From NCBI GenBank assembly GCA_050331695.1, contig JBHJGP010000014.1, forward strand, positions 62,001 to 126,000: a DNA stretch of 64,000 nucleotides, read 5' to 3'. Under the pieces are notes generated by a model, which was given only the letters and a program-made list of their open reading frames with translations, was not told where the DNA came from and made no database searches. The first letter of the stretch is position 1. Each line of letters starts with the position of its first letter. The stretch is from JBHJGP01 sp050331695 (lineage in GTDB: Bacteria > Pseudomonadota > Alphaproteobacteria > Geminicoccales > Geminicoccaceae). Made by a program: the position numbers and the translations under genes. Shown piece by piece: positions 1-9,479 of the stretch.

Positions 1-751
1 GGACCACGGCCAGGCCTAGAAAGGCGGGAATGCAGGCGGCAAACATCGAGACACCGATCACCAGCGCCCACAGGCCCATCGGCTTCGGGTTTCTGGCAAC
101 CGCTCTGACCGACGTTTCGATCGCGGTGAGCGCATCGACTTTGCGGTCGATCAGCATGGGGAAGGAGACCGCGCTGATGGCGAAAACGACCAGGGCGAAG
201 ACGGCGCCTGTGGCATTGCCGATGATGATCAGGGCCCAGCCGCCGGCGGTGGTGAATAGCGCGTTGATGAAGGCGCCGAAGCTTTCGGGCGCATCACCCA
301 TCGTCGTGGTGTAGATCCCTTGCGCCACCTCGATCCAGATGAAGAAAGCGACCAAAAGCGCGCCGGCTAAGATGACGATCTGGCCGATGGACGGCGAGCG
401 CAGCACGCTGAACATGAAACGCCAATGCGTGTCCTCGCCTCGCTCGCGTCTGCGACTGAGCTCGTAAATGCCGAGACCCGTGAGGGGGCCCAGGAGCGCG
501 AAACCGCCGATGAGCGGAAAGGCGAGCGCTGACAAGTTGTAGTTGAACGTGAACACGATCAGCAACGCGCCGATTGCGATGTAGAGCGCAACGAAGAATA
601 TGGTGTGCGTCGGCATGGCTCGAAAGTCGAGCAACCCCTCACGTAGCGCCGCTTCCACGTCGGCGACCGAAATCTTTTTGACGTTGGGTATCTCGTCACC
701 CGGTGAAATGTCGATGACACCCGCGTCTTGATCAGCGTCGCCCGTCGCCAT
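1..751 (-). CDS. DUF2189 family membrane protein (3' end outside window)
   Basis: No stop codon occurs on the minus strand before base 1, so the C-terminus lies outside the window; about 250 residues are visible. The ATG at 751 opens a hydrophilic N-terminus of about 45 residues, then at least five hydrophobic segments follow. Visible signatures are FRAMPTH, a GPLTGLGIYELSRRRERGE stretch around residues 88-105, and SFPMLID before the last segments. This pattern matches the DUF2189 family, inner-membrane proteins sometimes described as cytochrome-oxidase-subunit-I-like. The family's function is not established. The next gene is divergent, so this one is the first gene of a leftward unit. Confidence 0.75.
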   Translation of the reverse strand, partial: MATGDADQDAGVIDISPGDEIPNVKKISVADVEAALREGLLDFRAMPTHTIFFVALYIAIGALLIVFTFNYNLSALAFPLIGGFALLGPLTGLGIYELSRRRERGEDTHWRFMFSVLRSPSIGQIVILAGALLVAFFIWIEVAQGIYTTTMGDAPESFGAFINALFTTAGGWALIIIGNATGAVFALVVFAISAVSFPMLIDRKVDALTAIETSVRAVARNPKPMGLWALVIGVSMFAACIPAFLGLAVV

Positions 752-1020
752 GGCCCTGTCCTCCTCTGATCACCATCCCATGCAACCACGACCTCGGCTT
801 CCCGCTTAAGGGAACCCAACCCGGCAATGGAAGCCGCGCGATTGCCTGCTATTGGTGAAGTAGGTCGGTGGTCGATGTAAAGGAGGCTTTGCGCACGGTC
901 GACGCTCGAGTGGAGGTTTTTACCGTAAGCTGCGGCGAGCCCGAGCGGTGTTAGGGTTCTCTCCGCTTTGATCGATCTGACAAGAACCACCTTGCCAAGG
1001 ATACGGAAGCGAAAGGTGTC

Positions 1021-1641
1021 ATGGATTTCAATGGTTTGATTGTTTTTGCGGCGGCCCTCACGGTCGCGGCAGCGACCCCTGGCCCGGGGGTGGCCGCGGT
1101 CGTCGGCCGAGTATTGGGTTTCGGCAGGTCGGGCACCTTTTCGTTCGTCGCCGGTGTGACCCTGGGAGATGTGATCTGGCTGGCGATCGCCGTGACCGGG
1201 CTCGCGGTCATTGCCCAAACCTTCCAAGAGATTTTTCTCGTCATCAAATATGGTGGCGCAGCCTATCTGCTCTGGCTCGCCTGTAAACTGAGGAACGCAC
1301 CGCTCGCCCCGGAGCCCTTGGTCGTTCGAAGGAGGTCTGCCAGTGGCTTCCGGTTGTTTGCGGCCGGCCTGGTCGTGACTATGGGCAACCCGAAAACGAT
1401 GATCTTCTATTTGGCGCTGCTTCCCAATCTCCTGCCGGTAGACGCGATCGATCCCTGGTCCTTCGCTCAACTGGTCGGGATCGTTCTGGTCGTCCTCGGC
1501 GGCGTGCTCGGTGGCTACGTCGCTCTGGCCCTGAAGGCGCGCCAGCTTTTTCGGAGCGAGCAGGCCATGCGTTGGGTCAATCGAACCAGTGGCACGATCA
1601 TGGCGAGTGCCGCGGTCGCCATCGCCGCTCGCGAGAACTAG
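1021..1641 (+). CDS. LysE/RhtB-family amino acid exporter
   Basis: This 206-residue protein has the usual length and six-helix profile of the LysE/RhtB exporters. The N-terminal ATPGPGVAAVVGR stretch at about residues 18-30 is the family signature, and GNPKTMIFY at about residues 121-129 is the second conserved block. Members export amino acids or small metabolites with the proton gradient; the substrate cannot be read from sequence. The ATG at 1021 fits the family N-terminus. It stands alone between a divergent DUF2189 gene and a convergent c-di-GMP gene, so context gives no substrate hint. Confidence 0.85.
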   Translation: MDFNGLIVFAAALTVAAATPGPGVAAVVGRVLGFGRSGTFSFVAGVTLGDVIWLAIAVTGLAVIAQTFQEIFLVIKYGGAAYLLWLACKLRNAPLAPEPLVVRRRSASGFRLFAAGLVVTMGNPKTMIFYLALLPNLLPVDAIDPWSFAQLVGIVLVVLGGVLGGYVALALKARQLFRSEQAMRWVNRTSGTIMASAAVAIAAREN

Positions 1642-1678
1642 AGCAACCTTGCGTTCGAATGGAGGCGGCCAAGTTGCT

Positions 1679-4123
1679 TTAGGCGGGACGTAGCAGGATG
1701 ACGCCGGATGGCGCGCCTTCCTGAGTGACGACTGAACCCTTCGACACCAGCGCTTGAGCATCCACGGCGCGCAGGGGCTTGGCGAACAGGTAACCCTGGA
1801 ATTCGCTGCAGCCCATGTCGGTGAGGATCGCCACCTGATCCTCGTTTTCGACGCCTTCCGCCACGGTCCGGCAACCCAGGCCCTCGGCCATGGCGATGAG
1901 CGAGCGGACGATTGTCGGCGCCCGCGGATCATGGCTGAGCTTGGCGATCAAGGATCGATCGATCTTGATCACATCCACCGGCAGATCGACGAACCGGGCG
2001 AAATTCGAGTAGCCCTGGCCGAAATCGTCGATCGCGATGCGCAGACCGAAGCCCCGAAGCGCGTCGATGAAGGCTTTGGCCCGGTCGGCATTCTGCAGGA
2101 CCGCATGCTCGGTGATCTCGAGCTCTACCCTCTGCGGGTGGATCGACGATGCCTGAACCAGGTGAATGATCTGCTTAGCCAGATCGGGGTCGGTCAGGTG
2201 ACGCGCCGACATGTTGATTGAGATGCAAATGTCTCGATCATGCTTGTTCCACCGGGTCAGATGCTGAAGGGCGTGGGCCAACACCCATTGGTCCAGCGCG
2301 ATGATCGTGTCCGTGCTTTCGATGCTGGGCAAAAAAGCGCCCGGAAGGAGAAGACCCCGTTCCGGATGTTGCCAGCGAACCAGGGCCTCCATGCACCGGA
2401 TCCGGGCGCCGGCGCTGTCGAAACGCGGCTGAAAGTCGAGCACAAATTCCTGGTTCTTCAGCGCCTGGTGGATCTCCCGGCGCAGACTTTCGAGCAGTGT
2501 TGCCGATTGCTGGACATCCCGGTCGAAGAAGCGGTAGCCGTTCTTGCCCGAGCGCTTGGCGTGATACATGGCCATGTCGGCATGCCGCAGCAGGGTGGCA
2601 TAGTCGTGCCCATCTTGCGGCATCGATGCGATGCCGATCGAGGCGCCGATGGTGATCTCCTCCTGACCTAGCCAGAAAGGCTCGCTGACCACGTCCAGGA
2701 GGATCATCGCCGCCGCCTCGGCGTCACCGTGGCGTGCCCTTTCGGCCATGAAGAGACCGAACTCATCGCCGCCCAGGCGCGCGAATATCGGCTCGGGCGG
2801 CGATGTTTCGGGAGCTTCCGTGCCGGTGGCGCCGCGGCGGTCCGGCCTCGACCAGGCGGTGATCGCGGCGCGGGCGCGGGTCGCGAACTGGCGCAACAGT
2901 TCGTCGCCCAGATCGTGGCCCAAGCGGTCGTTCACGCCCTTGAAGCCGTCCAGATCGATAAACAAGACCACGCCGCCTCGCCTCGACGTTTCGAGCTCGA
3001 TCAGGCTCTCGCCCACCAATTTGCGGAATAGGGCCCGGTTGGGCAGGCGGGTGATCGCATCCTGATAGGCCAGATCGTGGATGCGGACGAGATTGTCGCC
3101 GAGCCGCCGGACCATGGCGTTGAAACTGGTTTGAACCTGGCGGAACTCGAGAGGCACCAGCCAACTCTGGGATTCTTTCACCTCGTAAGGTCGCTCGCCG
3201 CGAACAACGGCATCAGCGGCACCGCCGATCAGTTCCAGCGGCCGGGCGAGATAGATCGACACGATGTAGGCGAAGAGGCAGGCGAGGAGCAGGCCCGCCG
3301 CGAACACGGTGATCGCCGACATCTTGGCCGCCTCGGCCTTTTCGCGGATTTCCGCCAAGGGTTGCGGGATCATGACCCCCCAACCGGCGTCCGACACGGT
3401 GGTGAAGCCGGCGACCATCTCGCTGCCGAGAGCCGGCGAATAGAAGGTGTCGATGCCGGTCTCACCGTTCAGCATCCGCGCCACCGCCGTGACCTCGGCG
3501 AGGTTGCGACGCTCGGATACCCAGTGGTCCAGGGGGTGGGCCAGAATGTTGCCGCGCTGGTCGACGATCGCCGCATGGCCCTTGGCACCAAACGAGATCG
3601 ACCGGCCGAGCTCCGTGAAATAGTCCGTTCTGAGCGCGCCTACGGCAAGAAAGCCGTGCATGCGACGGACGATGTAGATCAGCGGCTCACCTTCGGGACC
3701 CGGCAAGACTTCGCTGAACATCGGCGCGCTCTCTCTCGCGAGGTTGGAGAAGAGCTCCATGCGTTCGGCTGGAACCTGTTCCGGGCACCGGGCGGTGACG
3801 GGGCTCGATTCGGAAACGACCCGCCCGGTCGCCTCGTCCGCGATACAGATGTGGCGGAAGTTGAGGTTGCGGACCAAATCATCCGCATGTTCGACGTCCT
3901 GGCCGAAGATCAGATTGACCGCAAGCAGGTTGAACGCGGCCGACACGTCGCGGTGGTAGCGTTCGAGAGCGGCTCCCAAATTGCGGGCCAGAAGCAGATG
4001 ACGGTCGCGAAGATCTTCGATCTGGTCGGTCTGTGCCTGGGAATGAGGCCATACCCAAAAAAGGGTTAGCGGGACCGCGGTCAACAACAAAAACAAGGAC
4101 AAGAGCGCGTAAAGAAGTCGCAT
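1679..4123 (-). CDS. Cache-HAMP-GGDEF-EAL c-di-GMP signalling protein
   Basis: This 814-residue inner-membrane protein has a first membrane helix at about 5-25, a periplasmic Cache-like sensor at about 30-270, a second helix at about 271-293, HAMP at about 294-345, GGDEF at about 355-540 and EAL at about 555-800. The cyclase motif is intact (GGDEF, 451-455). The EAL side keeps the expected catalytic residues: Glu579 in EAL, Asn in SINMSARHL, Glu in LEITEH, Asp699-Asp700, Lys in VIKIDRS, Glu in AEGVE and Gln776. Both activities are therefore possible. A loop of about 20 residues rich in Pro, Thr and Glu lies just before GGDEF, where the inhibitory RxxD site would normally sit, so product inhibition is probably lost. 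The start is ATG at 4123. Confidence 0.9.
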   Translation of the reverse strand: MRLLYALLSLFLLLTAVPLTLFWVWPHSQAQTDQIEDLRDRHLLLARNLGAALERYHRDVSAAFNLLAVNLIFGQDVEHADDLVRNLNFRHICIADEATGRVVSESSPVTARCPEQVPAERMELFSNLARESAPMFSEVLPGPEGEPLIYIVRRMHGFLAVGALRTDYFTELGRSISFGAKGHAAIVDQRGNILAHPLDHWVSERRNLAEVTAVARMLNGETGIDTFYSPALGSEMVAGFTTVSDAGWGVMIPQPLAEIREKAEAAKMSAITVFAAGLLLACLFAYIVSIYLARPLELIGGAADAVVRGERPYEVKESQSWLVPLEFRQVQTSFNAMVRRLGDNLVRIHDLAYQDAITRLPNRALFRKLVGESLIELETSRRGGVVLFIDLDGFKGVNDRLGHDLGDELLRQFATRARAAITAWSRPDRRGATGTEAPETSPPEPIFARLGGDEFGLFMAERARHGDAEAAAMILLDVVSEPFWLGQEEITIGASIGIASMPQDGHDYATLLRHADMAMYHAKRSGKNGYRFFDRDVQQSATLLESLRREIHQALKNQEFVLDFQPRFDSAGARIRCMEALVRWQHPERGLLLPGAFLPSIESTDTIIALDQWVLAHALQHLTRWNKHDRDICISINMSARHLTDPDLAKQIIHLVQASSIHPQRVELEITEHAVLQNADRAKAFIDALRGFGLRIAIDDFGQGYSNFARFVDLPVDVIKIDRSLIAKLSHDPRAPTIVRSLIAMAEGLGCRTVAEGVENEDQVAILTDMGCSEFQGYLFAKPLRAVDAQALVSKGSVVTQEGAPSGVILLRPA

Positions 4124-4425
4124 CGATACCGCCGTCTTGGCTCGGGCATCAAGCAGATCAGTCCGTCCCCATTGATGCGCGAGCGTGTTTGGTTCGAGGA
4201 GGCGCAGTAGAACTCTAAAGTTTCATTTTTTTACAGATCCGGCAACCTTAAAGCGTCCTTTTTGAATCTGTAGTTGCACTGACCAGGCGGCGGTGAAATC
4301 AGGTGCGCCGAAGGTCTGTACGGGGCGTCGATGCCTGTCCGCCCGATGCACGACACCACGACGATCACGCGATGAGTTGCGCGCAAGACAACCAACGGTC
4401 AGCAACTGCGATTCGACCTGGACGG
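4124..4425. other. Gene-free spacer with an inverted repeat
   Basis: About 300 bases lie between glyA and the downstream GGDEF-EAL gene, both read leftward. I find no convincing reading frame. The stretch includes a T7 run and a 7-bp perfect inverted repeat, TACAGAT (4232-4238) and ATCTGTA (4266-4272), with a 27-nt loop. For leftward transcripts the hairpin is followed by A residues, so it is not an intrinsic terminator. The spacer probably holds the promoter of the GGDEF-EAL gene, but I could not define -35 and -10 boxes. Confidence 0.4.
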
Positions 4426-5739
4426 TTAGTAGATCGGGAAACGGGTGCAAAGCTCCTTGACTGCGGTGCGTACCTCTTCTTCTACCGATCGATTGTCGGC
4501 GGGCGAGTCGGCGGCGGACAAGCCATCGACCACGCGGACGATCAACTGACCGACCGCACGAAACTCGGCGGGCCCGAAGCCGCGGGTCGTGCCGGCGGGC
4601 GTGCCGACGCGAAGGCCCGAGGTGATCGCAGGCGGTTGCGGGTCGGCCGGTATCGCATTTTTGTTGCAGGTGATGCCGGCACGCTCGAGCGCTTGATCGG
4701 CGTCCTTGCCGGTCACCGACTTGGGCCGGAGATCGACCAGGATCAGGTGATTGTCGGTACCGCCGGTAACCAAATCCAGCCCACCCTCGAGCAAAGATCC
4801 GGCGAGCGCTTTGGCATTGTCGACGATCTGGTGGGCATAGTCGCGGAAATCCGGTTGTAGCGCCTCCTTGAACGCCACCGCCTTGCCGGCGATCGCATGC
4901 ATCAGCGGACCGCCCTGGCCCATGGGAAACACCGCCGAGTTGATTTTCTTCGCGATCGCTTCGTCATCGGTCAAGACGATGCCGCCCCGGGGGCCCCGCA
5001 GCGTCTTGTGGGTGGTGCTGGTGACCACGTGGGCGTGGGGGAGGGGCGAGGGATGGGCACCGCCAGCAACCAGACCCGAAATGTGTGCCATGTCGACCAT
5101 GAGATAGGCACCGACCTCGTCGGCGATGGCGCGGAAAGCGGCGAAATCCAGGAGCCTCGGATAGGCTGTCGTGCCGGCGATAATCAGCTTCGGTTGGTGC
5201 TCGCGCGCCAGGTCGCGAACCTGATCCATGTCGATCCGGTGATCGTCCTCCCGAAGGCCGTATTGGATGGCGTTGAACCACTTGCCGGAGACATTGGGTT
5301 TGGCGCCGTGGGTGAGGTGGCCGCCGTGAGCCAGCGACAGGCCCATGAGCGTGTCGTGGGGCTGAAGCAGGGCCAGAAACACGGCCATGTTCGCCTGGGC
5401 CCCGGCATGGGGTTGGACATTGGCGAAAGCGCAGCCGAACAAAGCCTTAGCGCGCTCAATCGCCAACACTTCGACCTTATCCACCTCCTCGCAGCCGCCA
5501 TAATACCGTCTGCCCGGATAGCCCTCGGCATATTTATTGGTCAGAACCGACCCCTGGGCCTCGAGAACCGCGGGACTGGTGATGTTCTCGCTGGCGATCA
5601 GTTCGATGCCGTCCTGCTGACGGTTCAGTTCCGCCGCAACCGCCGCTGCGAGATAGCCGTCATCGGTCAGGCGCCGCCGGAAGAATGGGTGGCCCGCCGG
5701 GTTGCCACGAGGGGAAACGGACGCACTGACCTGGCTCAT
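4426..5739 (-). CDS. glyA: Serine hydroxymethyltransferase
   Basis: This 437-residue PLP enzyme interconverts serine plus tetrahydrofolate with glycine plus 5,10-methylene-THF in the cytoplasm. Recognisable blocks are IELIASENITSP (about 46-57), NKYAEGYPGRRYYGG (about 67-82), the PLP-lysine segment STTHKTLRGPRGG (about 241-253) and HLILVDLR near the C-terminus. Length and N-terminus are normal for GlyA. It lies 38 bp downstream of rpiB on the same strand, a pairing that is common in alphaproteobacteria. There nrdR often follows glyA, but here a c-di-GMP gene does. Its product feeds the same one-carbon pool as the MTHFR-type genes near 47 kb. Confidence 0.98.
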   Translation of the reverse strand: MSQVSASVSPRGNPAGHPFFRRRLTDDGYLAAAVAAELNRQQDGIELIASENITSPAVLEAQGSVLTNKYAEGYPGRRYYGGCEEVDKVEVLAIERAKALFGCAFANVQPHAGAQANMAVFLALLQPHDTLMGLSLAHGGHLTHGAKPNVSGKWFNAIQYGLREDDHRIDMDQVRDLAREHQPKLIIAGTTAYPRLLDFAAFRAIADEVGAYLMVDMAHISGLVAGGAHPSPLPHAHVVTSTTHKTLRGPRGGIVLTDDEAIAKKINSAVFPMGQGGPLMHAIAGKAVAFKEALQPDFRDYAHQIVDNAKALAGSLLEGGLDLVTGGTDNHLILVDLRPKSVTGKDADQALERAGITCNKNAIPADPQPPAITSGLRVGTPAGTTRGFGPAEFRAVGQLIVRVVDGLSAADSPADNRSVEEEVRTAVKELCTRFPIY

Positions 5740-5777
5740 GGGAAAACCTCCATCATGGGTAGCGGCGGCTGGGATGA

Positions 5778-6203
5778 TCAGCCCAGTTTGGCGACACGGC
5801 CGGCATGCCGGCCGCCGTCAAAGGGATTGGCAAGAAACGTCTCGAGGCAGTCTCGGGCGACCTGGGGTCCGACGATCCGAGCGCCCAGCGCCAGCACGTT
5901 GGCGTCGTTATGGCGTCGGCTCATGGCGGCGGTTGTCATGTCGTGGCAAAGAGCGGCCCGAACCCCCGGAACCCGGTTGCAGGCGATGCTGATGCCGATG
6001 CCGGTGCCGCAGACGGCAACGCCGCAATCGACTTCGCCGCCGGCGACGGCCTGGGCAAGCGCTCGGCCATAGTCCGGATAGTCAACCCTCTCGGGGCTGT
6101 CGACGCCGAGATCGACCGGCTCGTGACCGAGCTCGACGCAGACCTCTTTCAAGGAGGCCTTAAGGTCAAATCCGGCATGGTCACTGGCCAGCGCGATGCG
6201 CAT
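5778..6203 (-). CDS. rpiB: Ribose-5-phosphate isomerase B
   Basis: The 141-residue protein matches RpiB/LacA-family isomerases along its whole length. It starts with IALASDHAGFDLK, carries GVAVCGTGIGISIACNR (about 63-79) with the catalytic cysteine, then CHDMTTAAMSRRHNDANVLALG (about 87-108). The family interconverts ribose 5-phosphate and ribulose 5-phosphate in the pentose phosphate pathway. It is read with glyA 38 bp downstream and probably forms an operon with it. The ATG at 6203 gives the standard N-terminus. Confidence 0.96.
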   Translation of the reverse strand: MRIALASDHAGFDLKASLKEVCVELGHEPVDLGVDSPERVDYPDYGRALAQAVAGGEVDCGVAVCGTGIGISIACNRVPGVRAALCHDMTTAAMSRRHNDANVLALGARIVGPQVARDCLETFLANPFDGGRHAGRVAKLG

Positions 6204-6296
6204 CGTCGTCCCGTTTTCCTGGGGTGTTTGGAGGCTGGACCGGCCGGCGATTCCAAGACGATCGGCCCCTCTGCTTACCTGCTTAACACAGGCGCC

Positions 6297-7403
6297 TCAG
6301 GGCAGAAAATGCTTGGAGAGGTTGAGGTCCTGTTTCGTGTAGTTCGAGCCGAGCTTGGCGCCGTAGAGACGGTCCGGTGGTGCGGTCAGACGATCGTAAC
6401 GCAGATGGCCGACGATCTGGCCATCGTCGACCAGGAAGGGAACCTCATGGCTGCGCACTTCCAACACGGCCCGGGTGCCACCATGGCCATGGCCGAAGCC
6501 GGGATCGAAGAACCCCGCATAGTGGACCCGGAACTCACCGACGAGGGTGTCGTAGGCCACCATCTCGGCGGCGCAGTCGGGCGGCACGGCGACCCGTTCC
6601 TTGGAGACCAGGATGTAGAAATCATCGGGATCCAGAACCAGTCCGCCGCCGGGCCGGGCCGCGACCGGCTCCCAAAAAGCCTCGCGGGGATAGGCGGCGA
6701 CGCGATCGATATCGATCAGGCCCGCATGTTTTCGGGCCCGGTAGCCGATGATCTCGTCCGCGCCCAACGGCCTGGTTTCGAGCCGGATCGGTAGGCCATG
6801 TTCGCTGAAGGCGGGCGCCCGGGAATCAGCGATCGGACTCTTGGCATGAAGCGCTTTTAGTTCGCCGAGGCCGAGGGGGTGGTTTCGCTGGCGCAACCGC
6901 AATTGCGCCAGTCTTGAGCCCCGCGTCACCTTGATCGAGAAGGTCCGGGGCGCGATCTCCGCGTAAAGCGGTCCTGAATAGCCAGCGGCGACCCGATCGA
7001 ATGTGGCGGCGCCATCGGTGATGACCCGCGCGAACACGTCGAGGCGCCCGGTGGAGCTTTTGGGATTGGCGATGCCGTCGAGCCGGTCCGGAAGGCTGAC
7101 GCTTTCCTCGAGTTCGACCAGATAGACGCAGCCTTTCTCCAGCACCGCACCGGTTTCGATCGCGAATGAGTGCATCGAATACTGATCGAGCTTCTCGCGG
7201 ACGGTGGCCCCCTGGCCGGGCAGGAAGCTGAAGGGCAGGCGGTGGGCGCGGGCGCCGAGGCGCAGATCCAGGCTCGCCGGCTGCACCTGATCGTCGCCGA
7301 TCGGCACGTCGGCGCGGATAGCGCCAGACGCGATCAATTCGCCCAGGCACTGGGCCGGCAGCACACCTCGGGCTTCGTTGTCGAGCGCGAGCGCTGGCGC
7401 CAT
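6297..7403 (-). CDS. dcd: dCTP deaminase, long alphaproteobacterial form
   Basis: The 368-residue protein is about twice the size of E. coli Dcd and matches the long form seen in rhizobia and relatives. The N-half carries QPASLDLRLG (about 44-53), then IANPKSSTGRLDVFARVI (about 111-128), the region that contains the catalytic and nucleotide-binding residues in this fold. The C-half looks like a second copy of the beta fold with GFFDPGFGHG. The family deaminates dCTP to dUTP for dTMP synthesis. I chose the ATG at 7403; it overlaps the TGA of the upstream oxidoreductase (TGATG), which suggests coupled translation. An in-frame TTG one codon upstream is less likely. Confidence 0.9.
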   Translation of the reverse strand: MAPALALDNEARGVLPAQCLGELIASGAIRADVPIGDDQVQPASLDLRLGARAHRLPFSFLPGQGATVREKLDQYSMHSFAIETGAVLEKGCVYLVELEESVSLPDRLDGIANPKSSTGRLDVFARVITDGAATFDRVAAGYSGPLYAEIAPRTFSIKVTRGSRLAQLRLRQRNHPLGLGELKALHAKSPIADSRAPAFSEHGLPIRLETRPLGADEIIGYRARKHAGLIDIDRVAAYPREAFWEPVAARPGGGLVLDPDDFYILVSKERVAVPPDCAAEMVAYDTLVGEFRVHYAGFFDPGFGHGHGGTRAVLEVRSHEVPFLVDDGQIVGHLRYDRLTAPPDRLYGAKLGSNYTKQDLNLSKHFLP

Positions 7404-8536
7404 CAAAAAGGCTCGTGGGGCGTGACGCTGGTCTCGGCCAAGGTGTGCGCCAGCATCTGCTGCATTTCACCCGCCGTCCGGTAAGCCGGCTTGACCCTGT
7501 GCAAGCTGCCGGTCGCATCCGAAAGGATCGCCTGATCCAGCACCTGCTGCATGTGCGCGGCCCGGCGGAAATCCGGTTGATCGGCTTTGCCGTCGCGGAC
7601 AGCCCGAACGAAGCGGGCGTAGAGATCGGGCACCGGTGGGCAGTCGATCGTCCGCCAGGTCTGGGTGTTGACGTCGTCGCCCGCGCAGATGTCGATCTGG
7701 TCCCAGCTTTTGTCGAGATCGACGTCGATCGCGCCGTTGGTCCCGTGCAGCTTGAGGATCAGACGGTTGGCGTGGCCGGTGGCGTAGCGGCTCGCATGAA
7801 TGACGCCGAGCGCGCCGCCGTCGAACATGATGTTCATGATGAAGCTGTCATTGGCGTCGAGCGCGTACTCCCCGATCTGATCGCCCTCCGCTTTTGGGAA
7901 TGTCTGTAGCTGGCAGGAAACGGTATCGATGTCGGCATCGGCGCCATGGCTGGCGAAGTCGACGATGTGGATACCGATGTCGCCCAATACTCCCTGACTG
8001 CCATGGGCTTGGGAGAGGCGCCAGAGCCAGCGCTGCTCGGTTCGCCAGTCGCCCCAGTGATTGCCGACCAGCCAGCTCTGCTGATAGGCCGCGGCCACGT
8101 GGCGGATCTCACCGAGGACGCCATCTCGGACCAGCTTGTGGGCATGTTGGATCGCCGCGGCGCTTCGGTAGCGCAGATTGACCATGTTGATCAGACCACG
8201 CTTTTCCGCTTCCTCGGCCATGTGCTCGGCCAGAACCGCGTCCGTGGCAAGCGGCTTCTCACAGAGCACATGTTTGCCGGCCGCGAGCAGCTTCATGGTC
8301 GTCGGATAGTGGAAATTGTCCGGGGTGACATTGGCGACGGCATCGAAACCGCCCCAGGCGAGCGCCTCGTCAAGGCTGGCGTAGCAACGGCCGATGCGAT
8401 TGGTGTCGCAGAATGCCTCGAGACGGCCGGTATCGACATCGACGGCGCCCACCAGCTCGGCATCCTCGGCGGCAGCGAAACCTTTGGCATGGTGCGCGGC
8501 CATCGCGCCGGTGCCCAGGATCAGAATACGAACCAT
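7403..8536 (-). CDS. Gfo/Idh/MocA-family NAD(P)-dependent oxidoreductase
   Basis: About 377 residues. The Rossmann motif LILGTGAMAAHHAKGF comes first, then the conserved HVLCEKPLATD (about 86-96) carrying the EKP motif typical of the family. The C-terminal sheet domain follows. Such enzymes oxidise or reduce sugars and inositols. The start is the ATG at 8536 because GAGGAGG lies 7 nt upstream; a GTG 24 nt further up would add eight residues. It follows a ThuA-domain gene on the same strand; ThuA and ThuB in rhizobial trehalose use are the same type of pair, so a role in disaccharide catabolism is reasonable but unproven. Confidence 0.88.
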   Translation of the reverse strand: MVRILILGTGAMAAHHAKGFAAAEDAELVGAVDVDTGRLEAFCDTNRIGRCYASLDEALAWGGFDAVANVTPDNFHYPTTMKLLAAGKHVLCEKPLATDAVLAEHMAEEAEKRGLINMVNLRYRSAAAIQHAHKLVRDGVLGEIRHVAAAYQQSWLVGNHWGDWRTEQRWLWRLSQAHGSQGVLGDIGIHIVDFASHGADADIDTVSCQLQTFPKAEGDQIGEYALDANDSFIMNIMFDGGALGVIHASRYATGHANRLILKLHGTNGAIDVDLDKSWDQIDICAGDDVNTQTWRTIDCPPVPDLYARFVRAVRDGKADQPDFRRAAHMQQVLDQAILSDATGSLHRVKPAYRTAGEMQQMLAHTLAETSVTPHEPF

Positions 8537-8647
8537 CGAAAACCTCCTCAAGAGCCTCACGCGTGTCCGGCGCGTCGAAGCGAAAAGCGCTGGCGGGCAT
8601 AGAAAGTCTCTTTTCGAACCCTGCGCGAGCGAGCCGGTCGATCGGCC

Positions 8648-9430
8648 TCAGCGAAGCCCCGCCTCACCCGGTTTGTGCAGCTTCGGTCCCTTTTCCTCGA
8701 GCGGTTCGGGCGCCTCGTCGACGGGTACGTTCGGGGCGTTGTCGATCGCCGGCCAGGCGGTCGGTTGACAAGCCCAGTGGACCGCATTCTTCAGGACGCG
8801 TTTGATGTCGGCATTGTGATAGATCGGATAGGTCTCGTGGCCGGGCCGGAAATAGAAAATGCGGCCGGCGCCCCGCTGATAGGTCAGACCTGAGCGGAAC
8901 ACCTCGCCGCCCTCGAACCAGCTGATGAAGACCGTCTCGGTCGGTTCCGGTACGGAGAAGGGCTCGCCGTACATCTCGGTATTCGGCAGTTCGATGTAGG
9001 GCCCGACGCCCTGGACGATCGGATGGCTGGGGTTCACCACCCACAAGCGCTCCCGCTCGCCGGCCTCGCGCCATTTGAGCGCGCATGGTGTTCCCATCAT
9101 CCGCCGAAAGATCTTCGAGAAATGCGCGGAATGGAGGCAGATCAGGCCCATGCCTTCCCAGACCCGCCGCTGAATGCGATCGACGATCACATCCTCGACC
9201 TTGCCATGGGCCGCGTGTCCCCACCAAAGAAGGACGTCGGTCCCGGCCAACCGCTCGGTACTCAAACCGTGTTCCGTCTCCTGGAGCGTGGCCGTGCTGG
9301 TCTCCAGACTGTCGTCTTCGGCCAGGCCGCGGGCGATGGTCGTATGCATGCCGTCAGGATAGAGTTCGCGAACGGTCTCGTTGGTCTGTTCGTGAACGTT
9401 TTCGCCCCAGACGACGACGTTGATCGTCAT
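8648..9430 (-). CDS. ThuA-domain (trehalose utilization) protein
   Basis: The 260-residue protein matches the ThuA family, which has a class-I glutamine-amidotransferase-like fold. Visible blocks are VVWGENVHEQ at the start, LLWWGHAAHGKV (about 67-78), GLICLHSAHFSKIF (about 94-107) and GRIFYFRPGHETYP (about 206-219). ThuA with the Gfo/Idh/MocA enzyme ThuB works in oxidation of trehalose-type disaccharides in rhizobia, and a Gfo/Idh/MocA gene lies 111 bp downstream here. No sugar ABC transporter is adjacent, so the substrate is open. Confidence 0.88.
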   Translation of the reverse strand: MTINVVVWGENVHEQTNETVRELYPDGMHTTIARGLAEDDSLETSTATLQETEHGLSTERLAGTDVLLWWGHAAHGKVEDVIVDRIQRRVWEGMGLICLHSAHFSKIFRRMMGTPCALKWREAGERERLWVVNPSHPIVQGVGPYIELPNTEMYGEPFSVPEPTETVFISWFEGGEVFRSGLTYQRGAGRIFYFRPGHETYPIYHNADIKRVLKNAVHWACQPTAWPAIDNAPNVPVDEAPEPLEEKGPKLHKPGEAGLR

Positions 9431-9479
9431 GATCGGTTCCCAACTCCAGTCTTGATCCAGCCGTCCTATCGATCAGAGG

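Noticed and set aside
559..1932. Long minus-strand frame (457 codons)
   Set aside because: It runs antisense through lysE and into the GGDEF-EAL and DUF2189 genes; the translation is Arg/Gln-rich without a domain, as expected of a shadow frame in GC-rich DNA.
3077..4069. 330-codon plus-strand frame
   Set aside because: Antisense to the GGDEF-EAL gene, low-complexity composition, no recognisable domain.
4897..6072. 391-codon plus-strand frame
   Set aside because: Antisense to glyA and rpiB, both certain genes.
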